Below, piece after piece: positions 46,123 to 55,346 of a stretch of DNA of 64,000 nt. The notes under the pieces were generated by a model that worked only from the letters and a program-made list of their open reading frames with translations, did not search any database and was not told the origin of the DNA. The DNA is from Lentisphaerae bacterium GWF2_38_69 (GTDB lineage: Bacteria; Verrucomicrobiota; Lentisphaeria; Victivallales; GWF2-38-69): NCBI GenBank assembly GCA_001803205.1, contig MHBE01000029.1, positions 41,132 to 105,131 on the forward strand, written 5' to 3'. The first letter of the stretch is position 1. Every line of letters starts with the position of its first letter. The position numbers were made by a program, and so were the translations under genes.

Positions 46123-47544
46123 CTATTTTATTTTGGTTGTAAGTTCTTCAGCCCAGAGAGCCAAAGAGGAATCTCTGGCGCCCATTATGACAATCGTATC
46201 ATTTTTCAAAGTTTCGGATTGTAGATATTTCCCGGCAGAGATTCTGTCAGAAAAGAAGAAATATCTTTTTTTTATTGAGGATTTATGTTCGTATTCTTGT
46301 TGAACCTCTTCGGCTTTAGGCGTAAAAGAGCTGGTTCCTCCTGCGTAATATACAGGCATCAGGATGAATTTATCTTCAGTTCTCAGACATTTCTCAAGTT
46401 CAGGCAATAGGGGATCTCTCATAAATTTAAATGGGCCGTACCCATGCGGTTGAAAAACCGCAAAAACTCTTCCTGAAGAGATTTCCTGAGCTGTTTTAAT
46501 GCAGGAGACTATTTTTTCGACATTATGAGCGTAGTCGTCAATTACCAGGGCTCCGTTTGGCATAAATCCTTTTTCCTCAAAGCGTCTGTGAACGCCTTTA
46601 AAGGATTCAACAGATTTGAATACTTTTTGTAAGTCGGCATCAGGCAAAAGGAGATTTATAAGAGCGCTTACGCATAAAGCATTGGAAGCATTGTGAATTC
46701 CTGGCTGGGGTAGTTTAAATTCAATTGTTTTCTCTTTGCAGTTGTAAATTGCCTTCTGGCTTATTCCTCCATGATAGGAAACAAGTTCCCATTCAGATGA
46801 ACCAGAATTTGCCAATGAGACTGTTTTTATCTTGAGATGTGCGTATGAATCTTTAGATAACATCCCGAAGAGTTCTTCTTCAATAACCGCGCCTTTTTTT
46901 GTATTCATCAGGAATTTTTCGAAAACTTCTACTAGTTCTTCTTTTGAGTAATGATCAGTGCCGATATTTAGTAAAACAGAATAGTTTGGGTTAAAAGCTA
47001 TCAGACTTTTGTCGCTTTCATCTGCTTCGTAAACAAAGTATTTTCCCTTGCCGGGACGGAAATTGCCTGTGTATGTACTGTTACAAAAGGAATTTATCAT
47101 CCCTCCGTTCAAAACTACCGGATCAAGCCCGAGATTATAAAGCGCTTCGCCAGTCCAGGCAGTTGCGCTGGTTTTACCGCAGCTTCCGGATATGGCAATG
47201 GAAACTTTATCTTTCATAAATTTTACAATATCAGACAAGGCCGCTGCCCTGTGTCTTTTTTCTACATTTTCCCCTGCAATGAAATCGGGATTGTCTGACT
47301 CAATTGCTGTAGAGTAAATTATGAGAGAAGGCTTGAGCTTTTTTGCGAAAGAGCCGTCCTGCGGATAGATTTTTATTCCCTGTTTGCGCAGTTTTGCAAA
47401 AAGTTCGGCGTTTTCAGGATTATCAAGAGCGCGGTCGCTTCCGGAAACTTCAAAGCCAGCCCATCTGTACGACTGAGCAAGGCCGCTCATGCCGATCCCG
47501 CCTATGCCTACAAAGTGTATCGACCCATTAATATCTCTAAGCAT
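46123..47544 (-). CDS. Divergent Mur ligase (UDP-N-acetylmuramate--alanine ligase-like)
   Basis: The 473-residue protein begins HFVGIGGIGMSGLAQSYRWAGFEVSGSD, as in MurC/Mpl. It also has YEADESDKSL near residue 173, NIGTDHYSKEEL and IDDYAHNVEKI near residue 311. The ATP-binding loop reads GSCGKTSAT near residue 119 in place of the usual GTHGKTTT, and DDYAHN replaces DDYAHH. These changes leave the substrate uncertain: it may add L-alanine as MurC or act on another muropeptide. It stands alone, away from any mur cluster. Confidence 0.75.
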   Translation of the reverse strand: MLRDINGSIHFVGIGGIGMSGLAQSYRWAGFEVSGSDRALDNPENAELFAKLRKQGIKIYPQDGSFAKKLKPSLIIYSTAIESDNPDFIAGENVEKRHRAAALSDIVKFMKDKVSIAISGSCGKTSATAWTGEALYNLGLDPVVLNGGMINSFCNSTYTGNFRPGKGKYFVYEADESDKSLIAFNPNYSVLLNIGTDHYSKEELVEVFEKFLMNTKKGAVIEEELFGMLSKDSYAHLKIKTVSLANSGSSEWELVSYHGGISQKAIYNCKEKTIEFKLPQPGIHNASNALCVSALINLLLPDADLQKVFKSVESFKGVHRRFEEKGFMPNGALVIDDYAHNVEKIVSCIKTAQEISSGRVFAVFQPHGYGPFKFMRDPLLPELEKCLRTEDKFILMPVYYAGGTSSFTPKAEEVQQEYEHKSSIKKRYFFFSDRISAGKYLQSETLKNDTIVIMGARDSSLALWAEELTTKIK

Positions 47545-47609
47545 TTCTGATTATTTTTATTCGAGTTAATTCGTAAATTCGTGGTTAAATATGTATTTAG
47601 TCTCAAATT

Positions 47610-48212
47610 TCACAAGAGAGGGACGAAAGTAAAACCGGGATATTCTTCCTGGACGCAGGCACTTCCAATTTTTTTTATTTTTGATATCGAGTACGAGATG
47701 GGGGTGACAATTATTCCTCCTTCTTTAAGCTGTTCGGTTAATTGATAGGGGTAACTGCTATATGCAGCACTGACAAGGATTCTGTCAAAAGGAGCTTCTT
47801 CTGGAAGGCCGTTTTTCCCATCCATAAGCAGGATTTTTATATTCTGATATCCTGAAAGTTTTTCAATTGATTTATTGCCTACTGCTTCGTTCAATTCAAT
47901 TCCAAACAATTTTGAATTAGGAATCATAGAATTTAAGAGAGCCAATACATAGCTGCAGCCGGAGCCTATTTCCAGAATCTTGAGTTCCTGTTTGTTTTCC
48001 AACTCAAGCAGTTTAAGCATAAAAGCTATCGTATAGGGCTGAGAGATTGTAGAGTTGTATCCCAGCGGCAGAGCAATATCGCTCCAGGCGTATGGCAAAT
48101 CAGTTTTCAGCACAAATTCTTCACGGTTTACTTCAGAAAAAGCTTTAACAATATTTTTTGAAAATCCTGATAGCGTAAGTTTTCTAAGAAGAAACTCTTT
48201 TTGTACATTCAT
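47610..48212 (-). CDS. pcm: Protein-L-isoaspartate O-methyltransferase-like protein
   Basis: The 200-residue PCMT-type SAM methyltransferase repairs isoaspartyl damage. It has FVLKTDLPYAWSDIALPLGYNSTISQPYTIAFMLKLLE (isoaspartyl pocket, near residue 32) and LKILEIGSGCSYVLALL near residue 77 (SAM motif I). LFGIELNEAVG and DRILVSAAYSSYPYQLTEQLKEGGIIVTPI near residue 140 follow. Length and motif order match the family. It lies 10 bp downstream of cstA, probably co-transcribed. Confidence 0.87.
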   Translation of the reverse strand: MNVQKEFLLRKLTLSGFSKNIVKAFSEVNREEFVLKTDLPYAWSDIALPLGYNSTISQPYTIAFMLKLLELENKQELKILEIGSGCSYVLALLNSMIPNSKLFGIELNEAVGNKSIEKLSGYQNIKILLMDGKNGLPEEAPFDRILVSAAYSSYPYQLTEQLKEGGIIVTPISYSISKIKKIGSACVQEEYPGFTFVPLL

Positions 48213-48221
48213 GATATATGT

Positions 48222-50015
48222 CTAATCATTCCAAAAGCTGGCTTGTTGGCGAAAATAGTTTTCTTTAGCCTTTTTTATCCATGAAAGAATGCTGTCTATT
48301 GAGATAATCACGACCATGATTATGAGGGCAGCAGCCATTCCGGCAAGAATGTTATTCCCACTTGGAAGATAGTTGTCTAATATGCTGCTAATTGCCGCAT
48401 CCAGTGTAGTTATAGTTACAAATATCCACGGAAGAAGCGTGATCAAGGCATATTTTAATTTACCTGTGCTTATGATGTATGTTGTTCCTAAAGCGAGGGC
48501 TATCGAAGCAAGCATTTGATTTGCTATTCCGAAGAGCGGCCAGATAGTTGAAACATGTCCTGTGTAAAGCAGATACCCCCATGTTAGTGAGAGTAGTATA
48601 CTCAAAATAATTATTCTTGAAATAGACTGTTTCTGCTTGTCTTTGAGTATTTTTGCTTTGACCAGGATATTGTCGAGAAGGAATCTGCCGGCTCTTGTTC
48701 CTGCATCTATGGTCGTAAGGATGAACAATGCCTCAAAAAGTATAAGAAAGTGATAGAAATAAGGCATGAGAAAATCAAGGTATTTAAGTTTATGAAAAAC
48801 ATAGATCATGCCTGCCGCAAGTGATACTGCGCCGCCTGGCCTTCCGGTAAGATCTTCCTGTACCATGTTTGAAATCATACCTACATGTTCTTGAACCATT
48901 CCGAGTTTTGCAAAAACTTCCGGAACAGTATTTATTGCGAAGTAATCAGCGCTCGGAAGTACTGTAGCGGCAATTAAAGCCATTATTGCGACAAAACCTT
49001 CAAAAATCATGGCTCCATAACCGATAAGGCGTAAATCTTTCTCAGTTGCAAGCAGTTTACAGGTTGTTCCAGAGGCAATAATTGAATGAAAACCTGACAG
49101 TGCCCCGCAGGCGATGGTTATGAACAGAAAAGGCCAGACCTTGCCGGGGATTATGGGGCCTCCGCCGTTAACGAATTTAGTTATCATTGGCATTTTTATC
49201 TCAGGGTGGAGAATTATCACTCCTACTGCAAGCGCGATCATTACTCCTATTTTCATGTAAGAGGACAAATAATCGCGCGGCACCAGGAGGAGCCATACAG
49301 GAAGGGAGGCTGCTAGAAAGCCATAGACAGGCAGTATTAATGAAAGATTTTGAACATCAAGATTAAGGTAAGGGGCTATGAAACTTTCTGCTATAAACGG
49401 GCCGACAAAAACACCCAGACAGATGAGAGCCACACCTATGATTGTTCCTTCTGTAATTCTGTTAGTCCTGAAATACTTTAAGTAAATCCCCACAAACATT
49501 GCAATCGGAATTGTCACTCCTACGGAGAAGACGCCCCATGGGCTGTGGTACAAGGCATTTACGACTGGTATTCCAAGACCAGCCATGCTGATGATCAGGA
49601 TTATCAGGACTGCCAGAGAGGTGACAAACCCGACATGTTTATTCATGTATTCTCCGGCAATGGCAGAGATGCTCTTGCCGTCAAATCGTATCGAAATAAA
49701 GAGCATAACCATGTCGTGGACTGCTCCGGCAAAAACAGCGCCGATTAAAATCCAGAGATATCCCGGAAGAAACCCGTATTGTGCGGCGAGAACCGGCCCG
49801 ATAAGAGGCCCGGCCCCTGCTATTGCGGCGAAATGCTGTCCGAAAAGGACTATTTTATTTGTCGGAGAGTAGTCAAAGTCGTCTCTGTATTTTACTGCAG
49901 GAGTAGGTCTGTCATGATCAAGAATCAAAACTTTTGCTGCGATAAAAGCACTGTAAAATCTATATGCAAGGGCAAAAACAAGCAGGGCTACTATTACGAA
50001 AACTATTGACGGCAT
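48222..50015 (-). CDS. cstA: Carbon starvation protein CstA family transporter
   Basis: The 597-residue protein, with about 16 predicted spans, matches CstA, linked to peptide or pyruvate uptake in starvation. Typical stretches: FGQHFAAIAGAGPLIGPVLAAQYGFLPGYLWILIGAVFAGAVHDM near residue 55, ACGALSGFHSIIASGTTCK near residue 305, and LFEALFILTTIDAGTRAGRFLLDN near residue 438. A clear AAGGAG lies before the ATG. The 184-bp gap to the DUF523 gene (50016-50199) holds no supported feature. Confidence 0.9.
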   Translation of the reverse strand: MPSIVFVIVALLVFALAYRFYSAFIAAKVLILDHDRPTPAVKYRDDFDYSPTNKIVLFGQHFAAIAGAGPLIGPVLAAQYGFLPGYLWILIGAVFAGAVHDMVMLFISIRFDGKSISAIAGEYMNKHVGFVTSLAVLIILIISMAGLGIPVVNALYHSPWGVFSVGVTIPIAMFVGIYLKYFRTNRITEGTIIGVALICLGVFVGPFIAESFIAPYLNLDVQNLSLILPVYGFLAASLPVWLLLVPRDYLSSYMKIGVMIALAVGVIILHPEIKMPMITKFVNGGGPIIPGKVWPFLFITIACGALSGFHSIIASGTTCKLLATEKDLRLIGYGAMIFEGFVAIMALIAATVLPSADYFAINTVPEVFAKLGMVQEHVGMISNMVQEDLTGRPGGAVSLAAGMIYVFHKLKYLDFLMPYFYHFLILFEALFILTTIDAGTRAGRFLLDNILVKAKILKDKQKQSISRIIILSILLSLTWGYLLYTGHVSTIWPLFGIANQMLASIALALGTTYIISTGKLKYALITLLPWIFVTITTLDAAISSILDNYLPSGNNILAGMAAALIIMVVIISIDSILSWIKKAKENYFRQQASFWND

Positions 50016-50199
50016 AAAGTTAATTCTCCTTAATTAATAATCAGCTTGTTAAAGGAAGCTGCTTCGTTAGGTTTTGTTTCTATTTTAGCTTCAGGATGTA
50101 TTGTAATCTTCATTTATTTTAATTTTTATTTAATTATCTTAAAAACTAGTTTCCCATCTAATTCTTCTACTTCATTAGAGCAGAAAGTCGACTTAACTG

Positions 50200-50763
50200 T
50201 TATTGTTTTTGAAGGGATGAGGAGAATATGCATTGTATTTTTTCTGTCCGCATTTTCTTTTCAAAGTCAAAAACTTTCTTAAGAAATCTCTCTTTTGCTG
50301 AATCTTCTAATAGCTTTGATTCATCTTCAACAGGCAAAGAAGGATATTTTTTCATTAAAGCTTTGGCAAATAATCCCGAGGATGTTTTTTCCACAGAGCC
50401 ATCAGCTCCGAATACAGGGAACTTTCTAAGAGCGCAGCTTGGCGATTTTGATTTGAATATAAAACCGCAAAAATGTTTTGAATACAGTTCCTTTAGTTTT
50501 TCTTCTATCCATGAGTTTATTTGGTGAGTCAAATCCCTTCTTGTACTCAGAGTAATCAGCCTGACTTTGTTATTAGAGAATTCAAGACGCATAGGTTCAC
50601 GGGGGATACTCATTCCACATTCGAGTTCTGGACAGATGCCAAGAAAAACAACATATTCTCCCAAGATGTTCTTAAGATGATGGTCGAGCTTGTGTCCACC
50701 GTCATATCTGACATTTTCTCCCAAAAGGCACGAACTGATTCCTATAAGAGGTTTTGTTTTCAT
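50200..50763 (-). CDS. DUF523 family protein
   Basis: The 187-residue protein has the family pattern IGISSCLLGENVRYDGGHK at the start and FLGICPELECGMSIPREPMRLE near residue 41, with several conserved Cys. KSKSPSCALRK near residue 105 is also typical. The role of DUF523 is unknown; the cysteines could bind a metal or Fe-S cluster. It diverges from the HD-GYP gene at 50946 and lies upstream of cstA. Confidence 0.85.
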   Translation of the reverse strand: MKTKPLIGISSCLLGENVRYDGGHKLDHHLKNILGEYVVFLGICPELECGMSIPREPMRLEFSNNKVRLITLSTRRDLTHQINSWIEEKLKELYSKHFCGFIFKSKSPSCALRKFPVFGADGSVEKTSSGLFAKALMKKYPSLPVEDESKLLEDSAKERFLKKVFDFEKKMRTEKIQCIFSSSLQKQ

Positions 50764-50945
50764 TCTTGGATTAAAATGAGTTTAGTTTTTTATGAGAGTA
50801 TAAACCGAAATGATAATATAAATAAGATTGCTTTTCAGTTCTGGAAATCAAAAATGTGAACTACTGCTGAATTATTCTAACTTTAACAATATAATTATTA
50901 TCAGTAATTGTTGATTTTATTGAGTTAAATTACGAGAAGGGTATT

Positions 50946-52313
50946 ATGAATTTTTTTTATCAGAAAGCAAGAGATATCCGTAAAGAGAAAAAGATAAGAA
51001 TTGATGCAGTAGCTTCACAGTTGGGCATCTCTAGAGCTACTTTGTGGCTGTGGGAAACTGGAAAAAGCAATCCTTCTGAAAGGATGATCCGTCTTCTTGC
51101 CAAGATCCTAAACATTCCTGTTGAGCTTATTTCTGATCTTAAGGCTGAAGCCCTTACCTCTGAGAATGTGGAACTGTCCAGGATAAATTCTCTCTTATAT
51201 TCATTCGGTAATACTAATATTATTGAAAGAAGAAATCATCAGGCTCATTATCTTACGGGCATACAAAGACTCTTTGACGAACTTAATCAGGTTTCAGCTG
51301 TTACGGCAACTTTTGTAAATACTATACAAATGGTTTGCTATGTAAAAGACCTCTCATTGAAATATGTCCTGGTGAATAATGCATTTTTAGATAACCTTTC
51401 CTTATCCAGGCAATATAAGAGTTTGGGAAAAACAGACCAGGATTTTTTTTCAAGAGAAGAGGCCAAACAGAATGCAGAGGAAGATGAGAGAGTCATTGTA
51501 AGAGGTATTGCTGAAAGCAATGAAGGTTTTATCCCAGGCAGCAGAAAACGCAAATGGGGAATAATATCCAGAATTCCGATAATGGATTTTCAGGGTAAAG
51601 TTACCGGAGTACTTGTTTATATAAATGACACTACAGAGCGCAGGGAACTTGAACTTACTCAGAATGCCATGATTGAATGTATTGCTTCTGTGGCTGAATA
51701 CAAAACTCATGAAAGTGCCATGCATATAAGGCGTACCCAGCGCTTTCTGAAAGAACTTGCCTTTTCTCTGAGAACCAAACCGGGATATGAGGAAATACTT
51801 AATGATAAAAAGATCAATAGCCTGGCACAGGCGGCGCCCCTTCATGACATAGGAGAAATTGTTGTTCCTGATGTTATTCTTTTAAAAAAAGGAAAACTTA
51901 CCGACGAAGAGTATGAAACCATTAAAAAACATCCACTAATTGGAAGTCAGACTATAGTCAGATACGAGAAATCATTACCTAATAATATTCTGCTTAAATA
52001 CGCAGAAGAGATTGCGCTTTCACATCATGAAAAATGGGACGGCTCAGGTTATCCCAAAGGGCTTAAAGGAGAAAAAATCCCTCTATCAGGACGGCTTATG
52101 GCTCTGGCAGATGTATATGACGCATTGACTAGCGATAGCGTCTACAGAACAGCTAGAACGCACAAAGAAGCTGTAACAATAATTGAATCGGAAAAGGAAA
52201 AGCACTTTGACCCTGAGATAGTTGATGCTTTTTTGACAGTCCAGGATAAATTCGAAACGATTGCTAAAGAACTGGCAGATCCCAAGAAAACGATAGACTT
52301 GATTCGTACATAA
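50946..52313 (+). CDS. XRE-HTH / PAS / HD-GYP multidomain regulator
   Basis: The 455-residue soluble protein begins with an XRE-type helix-turn-helix (about residues 5-65: ASQLGISRATLWLWETGKSNPSERMIRLLAKIL). A PAS-like domain follows (about 120-232, YVKDLSLKYVLVNNAF through VLVYINDTTERRE), then an HD-GYP domain (about 240-440). HD residues are in APLHDIGEIVVPDVILLKK and GYP in HHEKWDGSGYP, both intact. A DNA-binding domain fused to a cyclic-di-GMP phosphodiesterase is unusual. AAGGG precedes the ATG. It lies 81 bp before polB, same strand. Confidence 0.9.
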   Translation: MNFFYQKARDIRKEKKIRIDAVASQLGISRATLWLWETGKSNPSERMIRLLAKILNIPVELISDLKAEALTSENVELSRINSLLYSFGNTNIIERRNHQAHYLTGIQRLFDELNQVSAVTATFVNTIQMVCYVKDLSLKYVLVNNAFLDNLSLSRQYKSLGKTDQDFFSREEAKQNAEEDERVIVRGIAESNEGFIPGSRKRKWGIISRIPIMDFQGKVTGVLVYINDTTERRELELTQNAMIECIASVAEYKTHESAMHIRRTQRFLKELAFSLRTKPGYEEILNDKKINSLAQAAPLHDIGEIVVPDVILLKKGKLTDEEYETIKKHPLIGSQTIVRYEKSLPNNILLKYAEEIALSHHEKWDGSGYPKGLKGEKIPLSGRLMALADVYDALTSDSVYRTARTHKEAVTIIESEKEKHFDPEIVDAFLTVQDKFETIAKELADPKKTIDLIRT

Positions 52314-52364
52314 ATTTTCCTTTGATTTTTGTATTAAAGGATAATTGCAGTCTAATGTTACTTA

Positions 52365-52377
52365 AATGATAATCATT
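52365..52377. promoter_or_regulatory. Fur-box-like palindrome before polB
   Basis: AATGATAATCATT is a perfect 13-bp dyad that equals the core of the Fur consensus box (GATAATGATAATCATTATC); 14 of 19 consensus positions match over the full box by eye. It lies 17 bp before the polB ATG, where a repressor would block transcription. No other such site was noticed in the window. Confidence 0.5.
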
Positions 52378-52394
52378 GTAATTTTAAGGAATGC

Positions 52395-54635
52395 ATGAAC
52401 CCCTTTGACATAAATAAAACAGTTAATGAACTGGTTTTTTCAGCAGAAGACTTTGTAACTGCTGTCGAATATAATAAATCCGGAAAAGCCGAACTTTTTA
52501 TAAGGAATGGAGATGCAGTAGAGACCAGACAAGTTAAGTTTTCTCCGTTTCTTATCGTTTCTGACAGTTCAGTTGCATCTGTTGTTTCAGTTCCGCACAC
52601 AAGGCAGGAATTAAGAGGAAATGGTTTTTTCAGATATTTCCTGGAATTCGAGACAATTGATGACTACGAATCTGCCCTTGTCCAGCTCAAAAAAAATATA
52701 AAAATACCACCATCTTCTCCGAAATCTTCATACAGGCTGTTTGCTGATATCCAGCAGCAGATACTAATCGCGCTTAAACTTCGTCTTTTCAGAGGGATGA
52801 AATTCTCTGAGGTCAGGAGATTTCAGTTTGACATAGAAACTCTTACTACAAAAGGTTTTGATTTTTCCAATCCAGAAAGACCAGAAGACAAAATCATCGT
52901 AATGAGTATGAGAGATTCCAGCGGATGGGAAAAATGTTTGGCAGCAGATGACAAAACTTCTGAAAAAGAGCTTATTGAAGGTTTTATTTCAGCTGTCAGA
53001 GAAAGAGATCCTGATGTGCTTGAGGGTCATAATATTTTCAGGTTTGATCTGCCTTTTATTGAGACAAGGGCAAAGCTGCATAAAGTTAAACTAATTCTGG
53101 GCAGGGATGGTTCTTTTGTAAAGTCGAGGAACTCCCGTTTTTCCGCAGCAGAGAAAACGACTTCCTATAAAAGGTATGAAGCCTACGGCAGGCATATAAT
53201 CGATACTTATTTTCTTGCTCAGCTTTATGATGTAAGCCATCGGAACCTTGAAAGTTATGGCTTAAAATCTATTGCCAAACATTTTAATGTAGCTTCGGAG
53301 AACAGGACATATATAGACATAGGAGCTATAGACGAGTATTACCAGAACAACAGGGAAGAACTTCTTAAATACTCAATGGACGATGTAAGAGAAGTTGACG
53401 CTATTTCCAGGATATTGTCTCCTTCATATTTCTACCAGGCTCAGCTTCAGCCATTTTCCTATCAAAATATTATTTCCAGAGGCAATGCTACTAGAATTGA
53501 TGCTATGCTTGTGGCTGAATATTTATCACATAAGCACTCTTTCGGCATTTCTGAAGAATCCAAGTGTTTCGAAGGAGCTCTGACAGAAGCTTTCGAGTCT
53601 GGTATTTTCGAGAATGTATGGCATTGCGACATCCGTTCTCTATACCCTTCAATAATGATTTCAGAAAATATAAGCCCGGCGTCAGATCCACTGAAAATTT
53701 TTCAAGTGTTGCTTGTTCGGCTCAGGGATATAAGACTGAATGCTAAAAGTATGGAAAAAACTTCAGTAAAAACATTAGACAAGGATTTCTATAATTCGAT
53801 GCAGACAGCCTTCAAGATATTGATAAATTCTTTCTATGGCTACCTGGCTTTCAGTCAGGGAACTTTCAATGATTATTCTGCCGCAGAAAAGGTTACCAGA
53901 AGAGGAAGGGAAATCCTTACTCTTATGTTAAACTACCTGAAAAAAGCAGGGGCTAAAGTTATTGAAATGGATACAGACGGCATCTATTTTCAACCTCCAG
54001 CAAAGACAAATACTTCTCCGCAGGAAATGGAAGCTGAAATACAGAAGGTACTGCCGAAAGGCATTGAAGTGGAACTGGATTCTATTTATAAGAGAATGTT
54101 CTGCTACAAAAGCAAAAATTATGCTCTTTTATCTGAGGATGGTGAAATTGCAATTACAGGAGCTGCTCTTAAATCAAGGGGAGTTGAGCCTTTCATCAGA
54201 GTTTATTTACAGGATATAATACGCATTCTGCTATTTTCGGGCTATGAAGAACTCAATGAAGTGACAGCTCAATACAAAAAGAAAATTGAAGAAAGAGGAT
54301 TTTCTCTAAAAGAACTGTCCAAAACGGAAACACTCAGCGAATCCCCTGAAAATTATAAGTCTAAACTTTTACAGGGAGCCACGAAGCGTTCAGCTGCCTA
54401 CGAACTTGCCCTTAAATCAGGAAGGAACTATAAACAGGGAGATCAGATAGCCTACTATGTTACAGGTGACAAGAAAAAAGTATCAGTATTTGACAATTGC
54501 CGGCTTCTCAAAGACGCACCGCCGCAAAGAAACGAAAATTTTTTGTACTATATTCAGAAAATTGAGGATTTGTATGTGAAATTTAAACCCTTCGTATCTT
54601 CTGATTCAGATCAGTTGGAATTCAAATTGGAATAG
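52395..54635 (+). CDS. Family-B DNA polymerase with 3'-5' exonuclease
   Basis: The 746-residue protein keeps all catalytic motifs of PolB enzymes. Exo I is DIET (146-149), Exo II NIFRFD (213-218) and Exo III YSMDD (326-330). Polymerase motif A is CDIRSLYPS (Asp412), motif B KILINSFYG (474-482), motif C DTDG (526-529). The stretch between motifs A and B is only about 60 residues, shorter than in typical PolB enzymes. It is near E. coli Pol II length and likely serves repair or bypass synthesis, not the main replisome. AAGGA precedes the ATG, and its stop touches the next start. Confidence 0.93.
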   Translation: MNPFDINKTVNELVFSAEDFVTAVEYNKSGKAELFIRNGDAVETRQVKFSPFLIVSDSSVASVVSVPHTRQELRGNGFFRYFLEFETIDDYESALVQLKKNIKIPPSSPKSSYRLFADIQQQILIALKLRLFRGMKFSEVRRFQFDIETLTTKGFDFSNPERPEDKIIVMSMRDSSGWEKCLAADDKTSEKELIEGFISAVRERDPDVLEGHNIFRFDLPFIETRAKLHKVKLILGRDGSFVKSRNSRFSAAEKTTSYKRYEAYGRHIIDTYFLAQLYDVSHRNLESYGLKSIAKHFNVASENRTYIDIGAIDEYYQNNREELLKYSMDDVREVDAISRILSPSYFYQAQLQPFSYQNIISRGNATRIDAMLVAEYLSHKHSFGISEESKCFEGALTEAFESGIFENVWHCDIRSLYPSIMISENISPASDPLKIFQVLLVRLRDIRLNAKSMEKTSVKTLDKDFYNSMQTAFKILINSFYGYLAFSQGTFNDYSAAEKVTRRGREILTLMLNYLKKAGAKVIEMDTDGIYFQPPAKTNTSPQEMEAEIQKVLPKGIEVELDSIYKRMFCYKSKNYALLSEDGEIAITGAALKSRGVEPFIRVYLQDIIRILLFSGYEELNEVTAQYKKKIEERGFSLKELSKTETLSESPENYKSKLLQGATKRSAAYELALKSGRNYKQGDQIAYYVTGDKKKVSVFDNCRLLKDAPPQRNENFLYYIQKIEDLYVKFKPFVSSDSDQLEFKLE

Positions 54636-55346
54636 ATGATGGATTATAACAAAGAAAAAATCACTCCGAGATATGTATGTGAAGAGATGGCAAAACTGTC
54701 TGCTGAGGATGCTAAGCTAACCAGGCGCCCATGGGACAGGTTCAGGCCTGATTCAACTGCATGGTATTTAGTGCCGTCATCCTCTGTGACATACTATAAG
54801 TTTGGCAAGTTATGCTTTTCTAAAGAGAAAGAAACTTCGGATGTGATAAACTGCGGTTTGTTTTTTGAAAAAGGGCTTGGTGAAGCGCTTGGAACAGTTT
54901 ATTCAAGTAAGCAAGCCAAACCTCTCATAATGGATTCAAGCTGGTTCTGGCATAAATTTATAAATCAGCCAATATTCCCCGAAAATACCTATAAAGTATA
55001 TGTTGAAGGAGGATATGTAACTGAGCCTAATTCCTTTGACCCTTACAGAATGCGTATGCTAAAATGGGATAAATATATACTTGATTACGATGGATATAAA
55101 GATGCATTCAGTGTAGCTCATAGCCACAGAGAGTCATTTGTCCTTAAACTGCACAATATCAAAAAACTCTCTGATTTTATATTGGCAATGAAGCAGTTGG
55201 AAAAGGATGAATGGTTATGGCTGAATATTTTTATCTGCAAAGAGCTCAAAGCCACAATCCCTGAATTAAAAAATGAGTGCAAGAATCTTTATGAAATTTT
55301 CATAAAAGACTTTACGAAACTTATCGATCAAAATCAGAAGATATGA
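54636..55346 (+). CDS. Unknown protein between polB and the S15-like gene
   Basis: The 236-residue protein begins MMDYNKEKITPRYVCEEM and has no signal peptide or membrane span. Tyr- and Trp-rich stretches include RPWDRFRPDSTAWYLVPSS near residue 32 and DSSWFWHKFINQPIFPENTYKVYVEGGYV near residue 99. EWLWLNIFICKELKA lies near residue 193. No known domain is recognised. The ATG directly follows the polB stop, and the gene overlaps the next one by four bases (ATGA), so all three are one operon. Its link to DNA synthesis is by position only. Confidence 0.75.
   Translation: MMDYNKEKITPRYVCEEMAKLSAEDAKLTRRPWDRFRPDSTAWYLVPSSSVTYYKFGKLCFSKEKETSDVINCGLFFEKGLGEALGTVYSSKQAKPLIMDSSWFWHKFINQPIFPENTYKVYVEGGYVTEPNSFDPYRMRMLKWDKYILDYDGYKDAFSVAHSHRESFVLKLHNIKKLSDFILAMKQLEKDEWLWLNIFICKELKATIPELKNECKNLYEIFIKDFTKLIDQNQKI

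Noticed and set aside
50030..50113. 27-residue minus-strand ORF MKITIHPEAKIETKP
   Set aside because: Too short, without a ribosome site; may be leader of cstA but nothing supports translation.
50126..50233. 35-residue minus-strand ORF MHILLIPSKTITVK after DUF523
   Set aside because: Coding-like, but it starts inside DUF523, has no ribosome site and no recognised relative.
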